Assembly: GCA_044353165.1 (NCBI GenBank)
Contig: JBILCM010000011.1
Location: forward strand, 1 to 47,575
Source: JBILCM01 sp044353165
GTDB taxonomy: Bacteria; Bacillota; Bacilli; Paenibacillales; YIM-B00363
Reading direction: 5' to 3'
Length of the DNA: 47,575 bases
The position numbers were made by a program, and so were the translations under genes. Positions 25,034-33,925 of the stretch are shown in pieces. The notes under the pieces are model-generated. The model saw only the letters and a program-made list of their open reading frames with translations. It ran no database searches and was not told the DNA's origin. How positions within the stretch are numbered: position 1 is the first letter of the stretch; each line of letters starts with the position of its first letter.

Positions 25034-25639
25034 CTATATTTTATCATAACAAAATGAACGAATTTTTGCGACGACCATTTGTGAACTTGCTGATGAGATT
25101 CGCACGAAGTACATCGTTACCCACCATTTATCCTGAAAATAGCGGCTTCCCAACCCCGGTGAACTCCATTCCATGTATAGCAATGCCCAATAAATATCAA
25201 CCAAAACAAGTGTAATGGAAACCATAATAATTTGAATTGTTATATTATTTGAATACAGTAATATTAACAAAACAACTGCCACAAGTGGATCAATGTCAGA
25301 ATGAAAAATGACAGACATAGGGTATATCGTTTCAACAAATTGAATCATCACACATAGCGTGCACAGCAATAATGAAAAAGTAAACGTTGAAAGGAAATGA
25401 AACTGAATTGTTTTTTTCCACAACAATGCAAACAATAGAAAGGCAATGGCTATGAAAACGAAAGTTCCTCCTGAAGCATCACGGGCTGACCATTGTACGT
25501 TGGAGAGGATAACCCAGAGGATGATAAAAAAGAGTGATGTTTGTAACGAAATTTGTCTAAGAGTATGAGTTTTCCATCCAAAACTGATCAGAATGAGGGT
25601 TATAACAATGAGAATGTATGAGATAAAGCCAGCATTCAA
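25034..25639 (-). CDS. Polytopic membrane protein, SeaA/YphA-like
   Basis: About 201 residues, with six or so hydrophobic segments and almost no soluble domains. Size, membrane pattern and place between fni and der match B. subtilis YphA (SeaA, involved in spore envelope assembly). A TTG start is chosen, 8 bases after GGGGG; the upstream TTG overlaps that site. The identification is by position and type, not by a recognised motif. Confidence 0.55.
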   Translation of the reverse strand: MNAGFISYILIVITLILISFGWKTHTLRQISLQTSLFFIILWVILSNVQWSARDASGGTFVFIAIAFLLFALLWKKTIQFHFLSTFTFSLLLCTLCVMIQFVETIYPMSVIFHSDIDPLVAVVLLILLYSNNITIQIIMVSITLVLVDIYWALLYMEWSSPGLGSRYFQDKWWVTMYFVRISSASSQMVVAKIRSFCYDKI

Positions 25640-25708
25640 GATGAAAACCCCCAAGTGTATTCACGTACAATTAGTATCACTCGGTTCGTAATAATTTACT
25701 CCAAAAGA

Positions 25709-26761
25709 TCAAATTGTTCTTCTTGCATATTTGTGAATATCAATGTCTCTTGCTTGACACCATTGGGCTGTTTCTCCAGAAATAAATAGAGGTGATTTTT
25801 GAAGATCTAGAATAGAGTGAGCTCCCAAGGCAGCCATAATTAATCGAATCTCATCTAGTGTGTGTTTTATCTGTTGAATTAAGGCTTCGGTTCCAGATTC
25901 CTTTAATGTTCGCAAAAATACACCTGCCATGCCAACGCATGAAGCACCTATTGATAAAGCGATTGATGCTTCCATTCCATTGCGAATTCCACCAGAGGCG
26001 ATGACTCGATTGGATGTCGTTGATTCGAGAGTTTCAAGCAGTGAAACAGAAGTGCAGTTCCCCCACGAATTAAAGCATGTCAACTCATAATCCCTTCTTG
26101 CATTCTCGATTGCAGCAAAATTCGTTCCGCCACGTCCACCACAATCAACCGCAGCAACTCCAAGATCCATAATTTTAAGAACAGCTTCTTTCGTCATGCC
26201 AAAACCTACTTCCTTAACGATCAAAGGGACTTCCACTCGTTTGGCAATGGATTCAATTCGTTGAAGCATGCCTTTGAATGATCGGTCACCCTCAGGCATA
26301 ACGAGTTCTTGAACAACGTTCAAGTGAATCTGGATCGCATCCGCTTGAATCATTTCGATAGCTCGTAATGCTTGGTCTGGGGTAGCTTCACTGCCTAAAT
26401 TAGCAAACAGTATCCCGTTGGGATTTGCCTTGCGTGCTGATTGATAACTGGTTGAAAGATTGTGATTTCGAATGGCTGACATTTGTGAACCGACGGCCAT
26501 CGCGATTCCCGTCTCATGTGCCGCCAGACCTAAACCATAATTAATGACTTCTGTCTCTTCGGCACCACCTGTCATCGCATTAATAAGAATCGGCGAACTC
26601 ATGGTGAGATCGCCGATTCGAGTAGAAAGTGAAATATCTTTGAGAGACGTTTCAGGGATCGGGTTGTGTATAAAGCGGATGTCATGAAGACCATTCATTC
26701 CATTCTGACCAATGGACAACGCGTAATGTACATGGTCCATTTTGCGAGAAGTTATCTTCAT
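25709..26761 (-). CDS. fni: Isopentenyl-diphosphate isomerase, type 2
   Basis: FMN- and NADPH-dependent interconversion of isopentenyl and dimethylallyl diphosphate, feeding isoprenoid and menaquinone tail synthesis. The 350-residue TIM barrel has MTGGAEET, AVGSQMSAIRN, VKEVGFGMTKE, DCGGRGGTNFA, SGGIRNGMEA and ALSIGASCVGMAG, the FMN and substrate blocks. GAGGTG precedes the ATG. Confidence 0.96.
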   Translation of the reverse strand: MKITSRKMDHVHYALSIGQNGMNGLHDIRFIHNPIPETSLKDISLSTRIGDLTMSSPILINAMTGGAEETEVINYGLGLAAHETGIAMAVGSQMSAIRNHNLSTSYQSARKANPNGILFANLGSEATPDQALRAIEMIQADAIQIHLNVVQELVMPEGDRSFKGMLQRIESIAKRVEVPLIVKEVGFGMTKEAVLKIMDLGVAAVDCGGRGGTNFAAIENARRDYELTCFNSWGNCTSVSLLETLESTTSNRVIASGGIRNGMEASIALSIGASCVGMAGVFLRTLKESGTEALIQQIKHTLDEIRLIMAALGAHSILDLQKSPLFISGETAQWCQARDIDIHKYARRTI

Positions 26762-26784
26762 CCGTTAAGCACCTCTACCTATGA

Positions 26785-28002
26785 TTACTTGAATTTGCTT
26801 AATTTTTCGCCTAGCCGTTCCCCTAAAGTAAGATTTAGACTCTGATTCTCGGGCAATTCGATTTGTTGCTTTTGGGCTTTAAATTGTCGCTCTTGACGCA
26901 ACGGTTCTGGTGCTACTTCAGTTTCCTTAATGCTAAGTGAAATTCGCTTCTCAGCTGGATTGATCTCCAAGATCTTGACATTCACAATCTGACCCACTTT
27001 AAGGACTTCATGAGGTGTGCCTATGCGTCGATGCGATATGTGAGAAATGTGAACCAATCCTTCAATGCCCGATGCAACTTCAACAAAAGCACCGAAATCT
27101 ACAAGGCGTTTTACCTTGCCCTCCACAGTATCTCCACTTTTTAATTCATGACCGATATTTTCCCAAGGACCTGGAGTGGCAGCCTTCAAACTTAAAGAGA
27201 TACGTTCGTTTGCACGATCAATTTTTAATACCTTAACGTTAACCTTATCCCCTTCTTTAATAACTTCAGATGGTTGATCAACGTGATTCCATGATAATTC
27301 AGAAATATGTATGAGGCCATCTACCCCGCCCAAATCAACGAAAACGCCGAATGGCGTCAATCTTTGAACAGTGCCTTCTAAAATTTGGTCGGTTTGAATT
27401 TTCTCCAGAACTTCTTGCTTTTTTACCTTCATCTGTTCTTCGACAACATCTTTATGAGAAAGAATCAGCTTATTTTTGAGTTTATCAATCTCTTTAACTT
27501 TCAACCCCAAAGTTCTTCCTTTGTAAATGGAAAGATCATCAATGAATTGTCGTTCGATCATGGATGCGGGAATAAAACCACGAACACCAACATCAACAAC
27601 CAACCCACCTTTCACTGCATCAACAATTTGCGCTTCAAAACCTTCATTGTTATCAAGCAGTTGTTGCATTCTATCCCATGCTTTGTTATTGTCGATCAAC
27701 CTTTTGGATAGTAGCAGTGTTTCTTTCGTATCATTAATCGATAAAACTTTGCAGGTCATTTCTTGCCCAACTTGAACAAAGCTAGAAATATCTTCAATAG
27801 GCAAAGATGATAATTCATTGGCTTGAAGTATACCGTCATATTTGTAACCAACATCTACATAAACCTGTTTATCATGGATTTTAACTACTGTTCCTGTTAC
27901 GGTATCACCCTTCTTGATCGTCGAAACAGCTGACATATCAACAGATTCTTTACTTGTTTCTTCACTTTCTACATTCTCATTCGTATTGATCTCTTCCACC
28001 AT
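26785..28002 (-). CDS. ypfD: Ribosomal protein S1 homologue, four S1 domains
   Basis: RNA-binding protein of 405 residues. Four S1 repeats are visible: about residues 30-103 (GDTVTGTVVKIHDKQ), 120-187 (FEAQIVDAVKGGLVVDVG), 205-275 (ILEGTVQRLTPFGVFVDLG) and 290-362 (GDTVEGKVKRLVDFGAFVEV). The last two are the most canonical. Four instead of six domains is typical for the Bacillus homologue, which is not an integral ribosomal protein. AGGAGG precedes the ATG. It follows plsC and cmk in the order of B. subtilis. Confidence 0.94.
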   Translation of the reverse strand: MVEEINTNENVESEETSKESVDMSAVSTIKKGDTVTGTVVKIHDKQVYVDVGYKYDGILQANELSSLPIEDISSFVQVGQEMTCKVLSINDTKETLLLSKRLIDNNKAWDRMQQLLDNNEGFEAQIVDAVKGGLVVDVGVRGFIPASMIERQFIDDLSIYKGRTLGLKVKEIDKLKNKLILSHKDVVEEQMKVKKQEVLEKIQTDQILEGTVQRLTPFGVFVDLGGVDGLIHISELSWNHVDQPSEVIKEGDKVNVKVLKIDRANERISLSLKAATPGPWENIGHELKSGDTVEGKVKRLVDFGAFVEVASGIEGLVHISHISHRRIGTPHEVLKVGQIVNVKILEINPAEKRISLSIKETEVAPEPLRQERQFKAQKQQIELPENQSLNLTLGERLGEKLSKFK

Positions 28003-28112
28003 AAAATAACCTCCTCATTTTGCAAACAACCATTTAATGCATGTAGTATAATTCAAAAATACCACTTTCATACGCTACAAATCAAATGCACACAAAAAAC
28101 ATACAGATAAAA

Positions 28113-28697
28113 TTATGAATTTTGGTCAATGAGTGCTTGAATTGAAGACATGATTTTTTGGGTCATTGCATCAAGTTGTTCTGCCGGAGGCAAATCGGCA
28201 AACGCTGATGCATCGAAAGATTCCCCGTAAACAACCTTCAATGGTTGAAATAATTTATAATCCCCAACAATTGCGACAGGCAATACTTTCGCACCACTAC
28301 GAAAAACCAAGCTTGCTGCACCCTTCTTACCTTCGCCTAGTGCATTCCCTTTTTGCCTTGTTCCTTCAGGAAATATAGCAAGCATGTTTCCTTGTTTGAG
28401 CGTACGAATTGCTGATTTTATCGTTTCCATATTCATCCCGCCTCGGGAAACGGGAATTACGCCGTAATTTCTTAAAAAACTTGAAAAGATAGGTATTTTA
28501 AATAATTCTGCTTTTGCCATAAAATGAACCTTCCGATTTAAAAAACATCCAACCAGTGGAGGATCGATGAGGCTTCTATGATTACTGCAGAGGACAACTG
28601 GACCTAAAGCAGGCTCGTTTTGAAGGCCATGGACTTTTACTCTGAAAAGAATAATTAAAAAAAATTTAAGTACCCAACGTGAAAAAAAATAAAACAT
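28113..28697 (-). CDS. plsC: 1-Acyl-sn-glycerol-3-phosphate acyltransferase
   Basis: Makes phosphatidic acid from lysophosphatidic acid. About 194 residues, with an N-terminal membrane segment and the catalytic NHRSLIDPP (HxxxxD) motif, then FPEGTRQKG and a later VPVAIVG-type block (VLPVAIVGDYKLF). Three ATG codons lie in a row after GGAGGA; the third has the best spacing, while the second overlaps the cmk stop. Coupled to cmk. Confidence 0.93.
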   Translation of the reverse strand: MFYFFSRWVLKFFLIILFRVKVHGLQNEPALGPVVLCSNHRSLIDPPLVGCFLNRKVHFMAKAELFKIPIFSSFLRNYGVIPVSRGGMNMETIKSAIRTLKQGNMLAIFPEGTRQKGNALGEGKKGAASLVFRSGAKVLPVAIVGDYKLFQPLKVVYGESFDASAFADLPPAEQLDAMTQKIMSSIQALIDQNS

Positions 28698-28699
28698 CA

Positions 28700-29374
28700 T
28701 CATTCCTCCAATTGTGCACGACACAAACGTATAATCATCTGGGTCACTTGTTCAGTTGTCATATCGGAACTGTCAATAAGAAGGGCATCGTCAGCTTTTG
28801 TAAGGGGGGAAATAGATCGATCTATGTCTTGTCGGTCTCTTCGTTCAATAGATTCCATGAGTTCTTCGATCGTTAAAGATGTTTCCATTTCTTTCAATTC
28901 AAGAAAACGGCGTTGTGCGCGAACACGAACACTTGCAGTTAAGAAGATTTTAACTTCAGCATCGGGTATGACCTGTGTGCCAATGTCTCTCCCATCCATG
29001 ACAATTCCTTTAAGCTTTGCAGTTTTTTGCTGCAAATGTACAAGAAATTTGCGTATTTCCGATATTGTAGACGTTCTTGCTACTAGTTCTGTTACTTTCA
29101 TGGAGCGGATTTCCGTTGTGACATCTTCATCATTTAGATATACGTACTGTCCATTCAACGTAGGTATGAGTTTGATGTCGGTTTCACGAATAACTCGGAC
29201 CATTTCTTTCGAATCGGTAATATCTACATTGCGCCGTATGAAGTTTAATGTAATAGCTCTGTACATGGCTCCCGTATCAACATATATATATCCTAATTCT
29301 TTGGCAACCAACCTGGCAATTGTGCTTTTTCCAGCGCCTGCTGGCCCATCAATAGCAACATTAATTTTCTTCAA
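28700..29374 (-). CDS. cmk: Cytidylate kinase
   Basis: Phosphorylates CMP and dCMP. The 224-residue P-loop kinase opens MKKINVAIDGPAGAGKST and has YVDTGAMYRA, MDGRDIGTQVIPDAEVKIFLTAS and RRDRQDIDRS, the bacterial CMP kinase blocks. The start is TTG, after AAAGGAG. It lies between the PilZ gene and plsC, as in B. subtilis. Confidence 0.96.
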   Translation of the reverse strand: MKKINVAIDGPAGAGKSTIARLVAKELGYIYVDTGAMYRAITLNFIRRNVDITDSKEMVRVIRETDIKLIPTLNGQYVYLNDEDVTTEIRSMKVTELVARTSTISEIRKFLVHLQQKTAKLKGIVMDGRDIGTQVIPDAEVKIFLTASVRVRAQRRFLELKEMETSLTIEELMESIERRDRQDIDRSISPLTKADDALLIDSSDMTTEQVTQMIIRLCRAQLEE

Positions 29375-29388
29375 CTGGTTTAACTCCT

Positions 29389-30033
29389 TTATTTACGCAT
29401 GTCGAATTGTCGTTCAAAACAGTATTTCATAATTTTTTGTTGTTCAAAGCCCATTATTTCAATAAACCGCATCATAACAATCTGTTTCCCTTTTTCATTC
29501 GAGATAACACGTACGACTTCAGATTTGAACGGTACATGCTCAATCCACCCATTCTTATACTTAATTAACAACCAACAACTAAACTGTTCCGATATGACAA
29601 TCTTATCGTTATGTGAACACGACAAGGAAACACCGCCACCGCTGATATCCAATGTCAATGCAGTAAAACGTGAATCATCTTGCTTCTTTAGCGCAATTTC
29701 CAGCGATGCCGGAACACGTAGAAACGATCTGCGTTGTTCACGTTGGATGTTGTCTTCTGGAGGTCGGCGAATGATGACTAGATTAACGATATCCGAATCA
29801 AATCCGATAACTTCTGATGTAAAAACATTTTTAACACCATTGTCTGTTAAATAATAGCCGCTAATTTGTTCATTCAATCGTAATCTTTTTAGTTTTCCTG
29901 TTTTTACGTCTATAGGGATTTCAAATTTGACCTCGTCCGTTGAAATATCAGCTATACGTGCTTTATATTCGCTCATTGCATTCGTCTCGTCTAATGATGC
30001 AACTTGGAGATATAAAGTCTGATTGATTTTCAT
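29389..30033 (-). CDS. ypfA: PilZ-domain c-di-GMP-binding flagellar-brake protein (YpfA/DgrA-like)
   Basis: A 214-residue protein with an N-terminal YcgR-type beta domain and a C-terminal PilZ domain. Both c-di-GMP-binding elements are intact: R-S-F-L-R (RxxxR) in QRRSFLRVPAS and DISGGGVSL (D/NxSxxG). It should slow motility when c-di-GMP is high. The start is ATG after GGAGG, giving a length close to B. subtilis YpfA (217). Encoded between ypeB and cmk. Confidence 0.9.
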   Translation of the reverse strand: MKINQTLYLQVASLDETNAMSEYKARIADISTDEVKFEIPIDVKTGKLKRLRLNEQISGYYLTDNGVKNVFTSEVIGFDSDIVNLVIIRRPPEDNIQREQRRSFLRVPASLEIALKKQDDSRFTALTLDISGGGVSLSCSHNDKIVISEQFSCWLLIKYKNGWIEHVPFKSEVVRVISNEKGKQIVMMRFIEIMGFEQQKIMKYCFERQFDMRK

Positions 30034-30124
30034 AAGGTATTCCTCCATCTGCACCGAATCATTCTTACAATTACTCAACATTATAAATTAATTTTTGCAA
30101 CTACGTAAAGAAAGTTTATGTCAT

Positions 30125-30172
30125 AACACAAAATACGCAATCCGGGTTTATTCGGATTGCGTATTTTGTGTT
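30125..30172. terminator. Perfect 20-bp inverted repeat downstream of ypeB
   Basis: Two 20-base arms (30125-30144 and 30153-30172) with an 8-base loop and no mismatch, nine bases past the ypeB stop. On the minus strand it is not followed by a clean T run, so it may be a terminator of unusual form, an mRNA 3' stabiliser or a cruciform-prone site. Confidence 0.6.
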
Positions 30173-30180
30173 GAATTGTT

Positions 30181-31521
30181 TCAAGACGCAATGGCATCTT
30201 GCAGATGTTCAATCTTTTCTTCAAAGCCATGGTCTGCATTTAAATAGATCCGATAATCATCCCCATGAATCGACCCCGAAAACTCATAACAAAGCACTTC
30301 TTGCTGTAAGTCATTGATTACTACAGCGAGCGAGACCTGATTAATTTGGAAATCAGGATTCAAAAATTTTTTTGCCTGTGATTCACTTATGCCTGGGAGT
30401 TTGTTTTGAGGTGTGGATTGCACATATAGCAACTCCCTTGTCGATAAACCAGTAACTTCTCCGTTGTCAAGAGCAATCTTTATGGTGCATTTTGCAGGAT
30501 AATAAGTAATTCCACCAATGCGCTTAGCAAATGTGAGGGTTGCGGTATTATCATTTTCTTCAAGCCCTACCGGAGCCATGTGTTGATAACCATGCTTTGT
30601 AAGAAACCGTTGTGCAAATTCGATCGACTGCATCTTTTTTATTTTTCTTGCGGGAACGTCACGCGTTGCAAGGAAATAAATTAATTTTCCGCCTTTTTTA
30701 GTGTATTCAAGCTGTATGACCTCATTTTTCGTTTTTTCCCATGTTATACTGTACGTTTTCATTACGGAGTCTGTACCATTCTCAACAATCTGAAGTTGTT
30801 GATCATTCGTCAATCCAAGAAACTGCGCTGCAAGCTTGCGAACTTGATCTTCATTAACCATGGCTCCAGACAACGACTGCATCGTTTGTCTTTGATTCAT
30901 GGTAATTACACTTGGACCCCAATCCATGTCGCTATATCCAATAACCCGTTTATTCATTGTTCTAAAACCGTCAATGATGTCATTATCGACATCTTGATTC
31001 CCTGTTGCTAATAAGGTTTCAACGTCCATCCATTTCAGTTGATTGGATATTACGGCATCTTGTACTTTACGTAGATCATTCCTAATTTCTTTCGCTTTAT
31101 CATATAAGGTTTGCAACAATTTTAACTCAGAAGTTGAGAGTGGGTTTTTATGCAGATCTCGCACCGCCGTGTTATAGGAAAATTTCGTTACGTTCGCCAA
31201 AAGTTCCTCTGTTTCATGAAATGGCATTAAAGTTAATGGCAATTGATTGACTTCGGATTGTGCCTCGCTCGTCAGTCTCCAAAGATTAATGAACCCTTTG
31301 CGATGAAAATTCGAAGTGGAATGAACAGCCAATGTATTACCAAGTTCTTCATAAACTTTATCCATGTGGAATGATAAATCATGGAAGGCGCGCTGATACT
31401 GATTTTCAGCCTTAACAAGCAAACTGTTTTTTTCTCGGTGCTCCTGGTATCCCCAGATTGTAGTGCCGACAAGCAACAACGCAATAATAGGAAACAAAAC
31501 TGCTGTTAGTCTTTGATACAA
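30181..31521 (-). CDS. ypeB: Spore germination protein YpeB
   Basis: Germination protein that in Bacillus is needed to keep and localise the cortex hydrolase SleB. About 446 residues, with an N-terminal transmembrane anchor (VLFPIIALLLVGTTIWGY), a helical middle and C-terminal PepSY-type repeats (blocks around AQFLGL and AKKFLNPDFQ). A TTG start after AAAGGGATGA is preferred; the frame is open seven codons further. The usual partner gene sleB is not upstream here: a tiny zinc-ribbon gene and prsW are. Confidence 0.88.
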   Translation of the reverse strand: MYQRLTAVLFPIIALLLVGTTIWGYQEHREKNSLLVKAENQYQRAFHDLSFHMDKVYEELGNTLAVHSTSNFHRKGFINLWRLTSEAQSEVNQLPLTLMPFHETEELLANVTKFSYNTAVRDLHKNPLSTSELKLLQTLYDKAKEIRNDLRKVQDAVISNQLKWMDVETLLATGNQDVDNDIIDGFRTMNKRVIGYSDMDWGPSVITMNQRQTMQSLSGAMVNEDQVRKLAAQFLGLTNDQQLQIVENGTDSVMKTYSITWEKTKNEVIQLEYTKKGGKLIYFLATRDVPARKIKKMQSIEFAQRFLTKHGYQHMAPVGLEENDNTATLTFAKRIGGITYYPAKCTIKIALDNGEVTGLSTRELLYVQSTPQNKLPGISESQAKKFLNPDFQINQVSLAVVINDLQQEVLCYEFSGSIHGDDYRIYLNADHGFEEKIEHLQDAIAS

Positions 31522-31577
31522 ACAAATCATCCCTTTCAACAAAAACTTACAAATAGCATTCGTTGAAAAGATTTTTT

Positions 31578-31733
31578 TTATACATGTTCTTCATCAATTT
31601 GAAAATCATGCTCATTGTCACAAAGACACATTTTAAATCCGGTTTCTATCCGTCCCTTATCTTTTTTTCCACGTAAGACAAACTTTTCGCCACAACGATT
31701 ACATCGAATGCAAACCTTCAATCGATTCTGCAT
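31578..31733 (-). CDS. 51-residue zinc-ribbon-like protein
   Basis: A very short gene, with AAAGGTGAGG before its ATG. The peptide has cysteines C8-x2-C11-x2-C14 and C36-x-C38, a zinc-binding pattern, with a basic middle (RGKKDKGR) and an acidic end. I recall similar short proteins in Bacillales genomes but know no function. It occupies the usual sleB place between prsW and ypeB. No promoter is obvious, and it could be in the prsW-ypeB transcript. Confidence 0.65.
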   Translation of the reverse strand: MQNRLKVCIRCNRCGEKFVLRGKKDKGRIETGFKMCLCDNEHDFQIDEEHV

Positions 31734-31800
31734 CAAACCTCACCTTTGCTAAAGATTACAAACAGGAATAATAGCTTTCTTCTTATTTTTATCAGATTTT

Positions 31801-32493
31801 TTACAATTTAAACTTCTCTTCATGCTCAATGATGTGAAATGGAGAACGTAAATTTGCGAATTTCATCTTTCGAAGTCCTCTAAACCACAAAAAAGTCATT
31901 AGAGGTATAATAAACCAAGTCCAGTATGATGTTGTTTTTATGATAATGAAATCAAATAATCCATGCCACAAAATAGGAAAAACCAATGCATAAATTAAAT
32001 ATTTAACACGCTCGTACGGAATAAATTTGGCTTGACCTATATAATAACCCATAATAATCCCAAAGAGTGCATGCCCAGAAACAGGAAGAAGAGCTCTAAT
32101 AATAAGTAAAGATAAATTTATTTGTTCGGTATAAACGTAAAGAAGATTTTCCATCGTGGCAAAGCCGAGTGAAACCGCCGTTGCATAAACGATTCCATCG
32201 TATGGCTCGTTGAATTCAGTATGTCGAAAAATTATTAGAATGACAATAAGCCACTTGAATGTTTCCTCAATGGCAGCTGTTGTCACGAATGAAAAAACGA
32301 ATGCATTGTCACCTAACCATTCGGTCAACCCAACTTGGACAAACATGACCGGAAATACAGCAAGTAGTCCAAACATAAACAAGCGAGCCACAATCGAAAT
32401 TGGCTCAGCTTCATATCGGTCTTTTAGGTAAATATAAGACAGCAAAGCAAAGCCGGGTGCAGCAGCCGCGGCTATGATAGAAAGAAGTATCAT
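31801..32493 (-). CDS. prsW: PrsW-family intramembrane protease
   Basis: Polytopic glutamic protease; in B. subtilis PrsW makes the site-1 cut in the anti-sigma factor RsiW. The 230-residue protein has the catalytic EETFK (E76, E77), VSLGFATMEN, SGHALFGIIMGY and HGLFDF blocks, in the order of the family. About seven membrane segments. Whether it acts on the anti-sigma factor at 404-1015 is unproven. It follows the MecA-type gene after 23 bases. Confidence 0.93.
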   Translation of the reverse strand: MILLSIIAAAAAPGFALLSYIYLKDRYEAEPISIVARLFMFGLLAVFPVMFVQVGLTEWLGDNAFVFSFVTTAAIEETFKWLIVILIIFRHTEFNEPYDGIVYATAVSLGFATMENLLYVYTEQINLSLLIIRALLPVSGHALFGIIMGYYIGQAKFIPYERVKYLIYALVFPILWHGLFDFIIIKTTSYWTWFIIPLMTFLWFRGLRKMKFANLRSPFHIIEHEEKFKL

Positions 32494-32516
32494 TCGTCTT
32501 TACCATCCTCTTTCAT

Positions 32517-33116
32517 TTACACGAAGGAAGTCCGAATCACTCCGATTGCATTATGCTCAATGATGAGCTTGCCATATTCTTGAAGCATGGCTTCCGTCAA
32601 AGAGTTCGCTTCACCAAATTCAGATAAAATGGATATCATATTTTCGATCTGTTGTTGATCTTCTGATTCCCAATGAATTTGCAGAACCCACTCACCTTTG
32701 TAAAAATAAAGGGTGCCAAGATCTGTGTAGCGTTCCCCGATCATTCTAGCCACACTGATAACTTCTTCAATGTTGTTGAACGTGAATGAAATTAAATCTG
32801 TTTCTTCAAGAGTAACTTCCATTTCATATACGTCGTTATCTTCTTCACTGTCATATGAATCATTCGACCTTGAAGATTTTCCTTTCGTTACGATAACGAC
32901 CATTCCTTGTGCAGGTAGTGCGAACACTTCTACGGCCAATGGTCCGCTTGCCTCAAAACCGAGTTCTGAATAAGCTCGATCCATCAAATCATTAAAAAGT
33001 TCATGTACTTTCGGAATTTCTCCCCAAATGTCATCCTTCTGAATGCCACGTTCAGTTAAATCATCAAACGTGAGGAAAATTCTGATTTTATCATGGCTCA
33101 GACGTTCTAGTTTCAT
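32517..33116 (-). CDS. MecA/YpbH adaptor protein
   Basis: Adaptor for the ClpC protease system. From the ATG after GAGGAGG it has 199 residues. The N-terminal segment MKLERLSHDKIRIFLTFDDLTERGI is the substrate-recognising domain, a Ser/Asp/Glu-rich linker lies near residues 93-108, and the C-terminal half (from YEMEV) is the ClpC-binding domain. Length is close to YpbH (194) and shorter than MecA (218), and its location beside prsW also fits YpbH. Which of the two paralogues it is functionally cannot be decided here. Confidence 0.88.
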   Translation of the reverse strand: MKLERLSHDKIRIFLTFDDLTERGIQKDDIWGEIPKVHELFNDLMDRAYSELGFEASGPLAVEVFALPAQGMVVIVTKGKSSRSNDSYDSEEDNDVYEMEVTLEETDLISFTFNNIEEVISVARMIGERYTDLGTLYFYKGEWVLQIHWESEDQQQIENMISILSEFGEANSLTEAMLQEYGKLIIEHNAIGVIRTSFV

Positions 33117-33290
33117 TGCGGGATCCTCCTCTATCCGAAGAAATCCGGTTATCACAAATTATGATGGGATATCGTATTGGTTACAAAAATATACGGGACA
33201 AATGTGAATTACCGCTTGTCTATGCGTATTTCCATGTTATCATGATTTTCATGAGATTGCACGAGTTGAAGTATCCCTATTTTTACAAAC

Positions 33291-33319
33291 AAAAAAACCG
33301 CACTCATTTCAGTGCGGTT
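33291..33319 (-). terminator. Intrinsic terminator after the 107-residue membrane protein gene
   Basis: AACCGCACT and AGTGCGGTT arms with a six-base loop. On the minus strand seven T residues follow. It lies between this gene and the MecA-type gene. Confidence 0.9.
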
Positions 33320-33335
33320 GAGAAACATTGTTATG

Positions 33336-33659
33336 TTATTGCATTGAATTCGTATCCTTATTCTCCTTAAAAATCTCGTTCACATCTTGTTTCAACTGCG
33401 GATCCTGGTTGATAAACTTATTAACTTGGTTTAAAGCATCATCTGAACCTGATTGATGAACTTGATTCATGGAAGCATTCCCATAATATGAACGTTTATC
33501 GGGATCCATAAATCGTTGACGAACTTGATTTACAATGTTATCAATCGTTTGACCAGTCGAGTTCAATCCAGCCATTCCAACGGAGCGATTCGTTCGACCA
33601 AAGTATAAAGCAATTGCAGCACCTAACAAACCGCCTACAACAATCCCGCCCATTCTCAA
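33336..33659 (-). CDS. Small membrane-anchored protein of unknown function
   Basis: About 107 residues from a TTG start, 7 bases after GGAGGG. It opens with a glycine-rich transmembrane segment (GGIVVGGLLGAAIALYFG) and continues as a hydrophilic, Gln/Asn-rich tail ending in charged residues. The pattern loosely resembles YtxH-type proteins, but I do not recognise it. It is followed by a strong terminator. Confidence 0.6.
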   Translation of the reverse strand: MRMGGIVVGGLLGAAIALYFGRTNRSVGMAGLNSTGQTIDNIVNQVRQRFMDPDKRSYYGNASMNQVHQSGSDDALNQVNKFINQDPQLKQDVNEIFKENKDTNSMQ

Positions 33660-33742
33660 AGCAATTCCCTCCATTTTATTATGACTTCACCTGTATTATG
33701 ATCATTCGCACTTAAATACATGCTTACTGAAATGAACAAAAA

Positions 33743-33925
33743 TCATTCCAAAAAACGAATGCCCCAAATAACCATTACGATCAAGATGATAACAAAAGAA
33801 AGCAACAAAATACCGTGAAATATTTTCACCAATTTAAGTTTATTGGAAGGATGAATTTTGCTCCTGGGTGGAAATGACGTATTTTTTACCAAATTGTTTC
33901 GCTCCCTGGTTGGTCTAGGTGTCAT
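33743..33925 (-). CDS. 60-residue basic single-pass membrane protein
   Basis: A short gene whose ATG overlaps the CPBP protease stop in an ATGA junction, so it is translated by coupling; GGAGG lies 11 bases upstream. The N-terminal half is basic (TPRPTRERNNLVK), the C-terminal half is one transmembrane segment (GILLLSFVIILIVMVIWG). The longer open frame upstream runs inside the protease gene in another frame and is not believed. Function unknown. Confidence 0.55.
   Translation of the reverse strand: MTPRPTRERNNLVKNTSFPPRSKIHPSNKLKLVKIFHGILLLSFVIILIVMVIWGIRFLE

Noticed and set aside
28824..29432. A 202-codon plus-strand open frame opposite cmk
   Set aside because: It is the antisense of a well-conserved cmk, has Ser/Ile/Val-rich composition with no family motif, and no ribosome binding site I trust.
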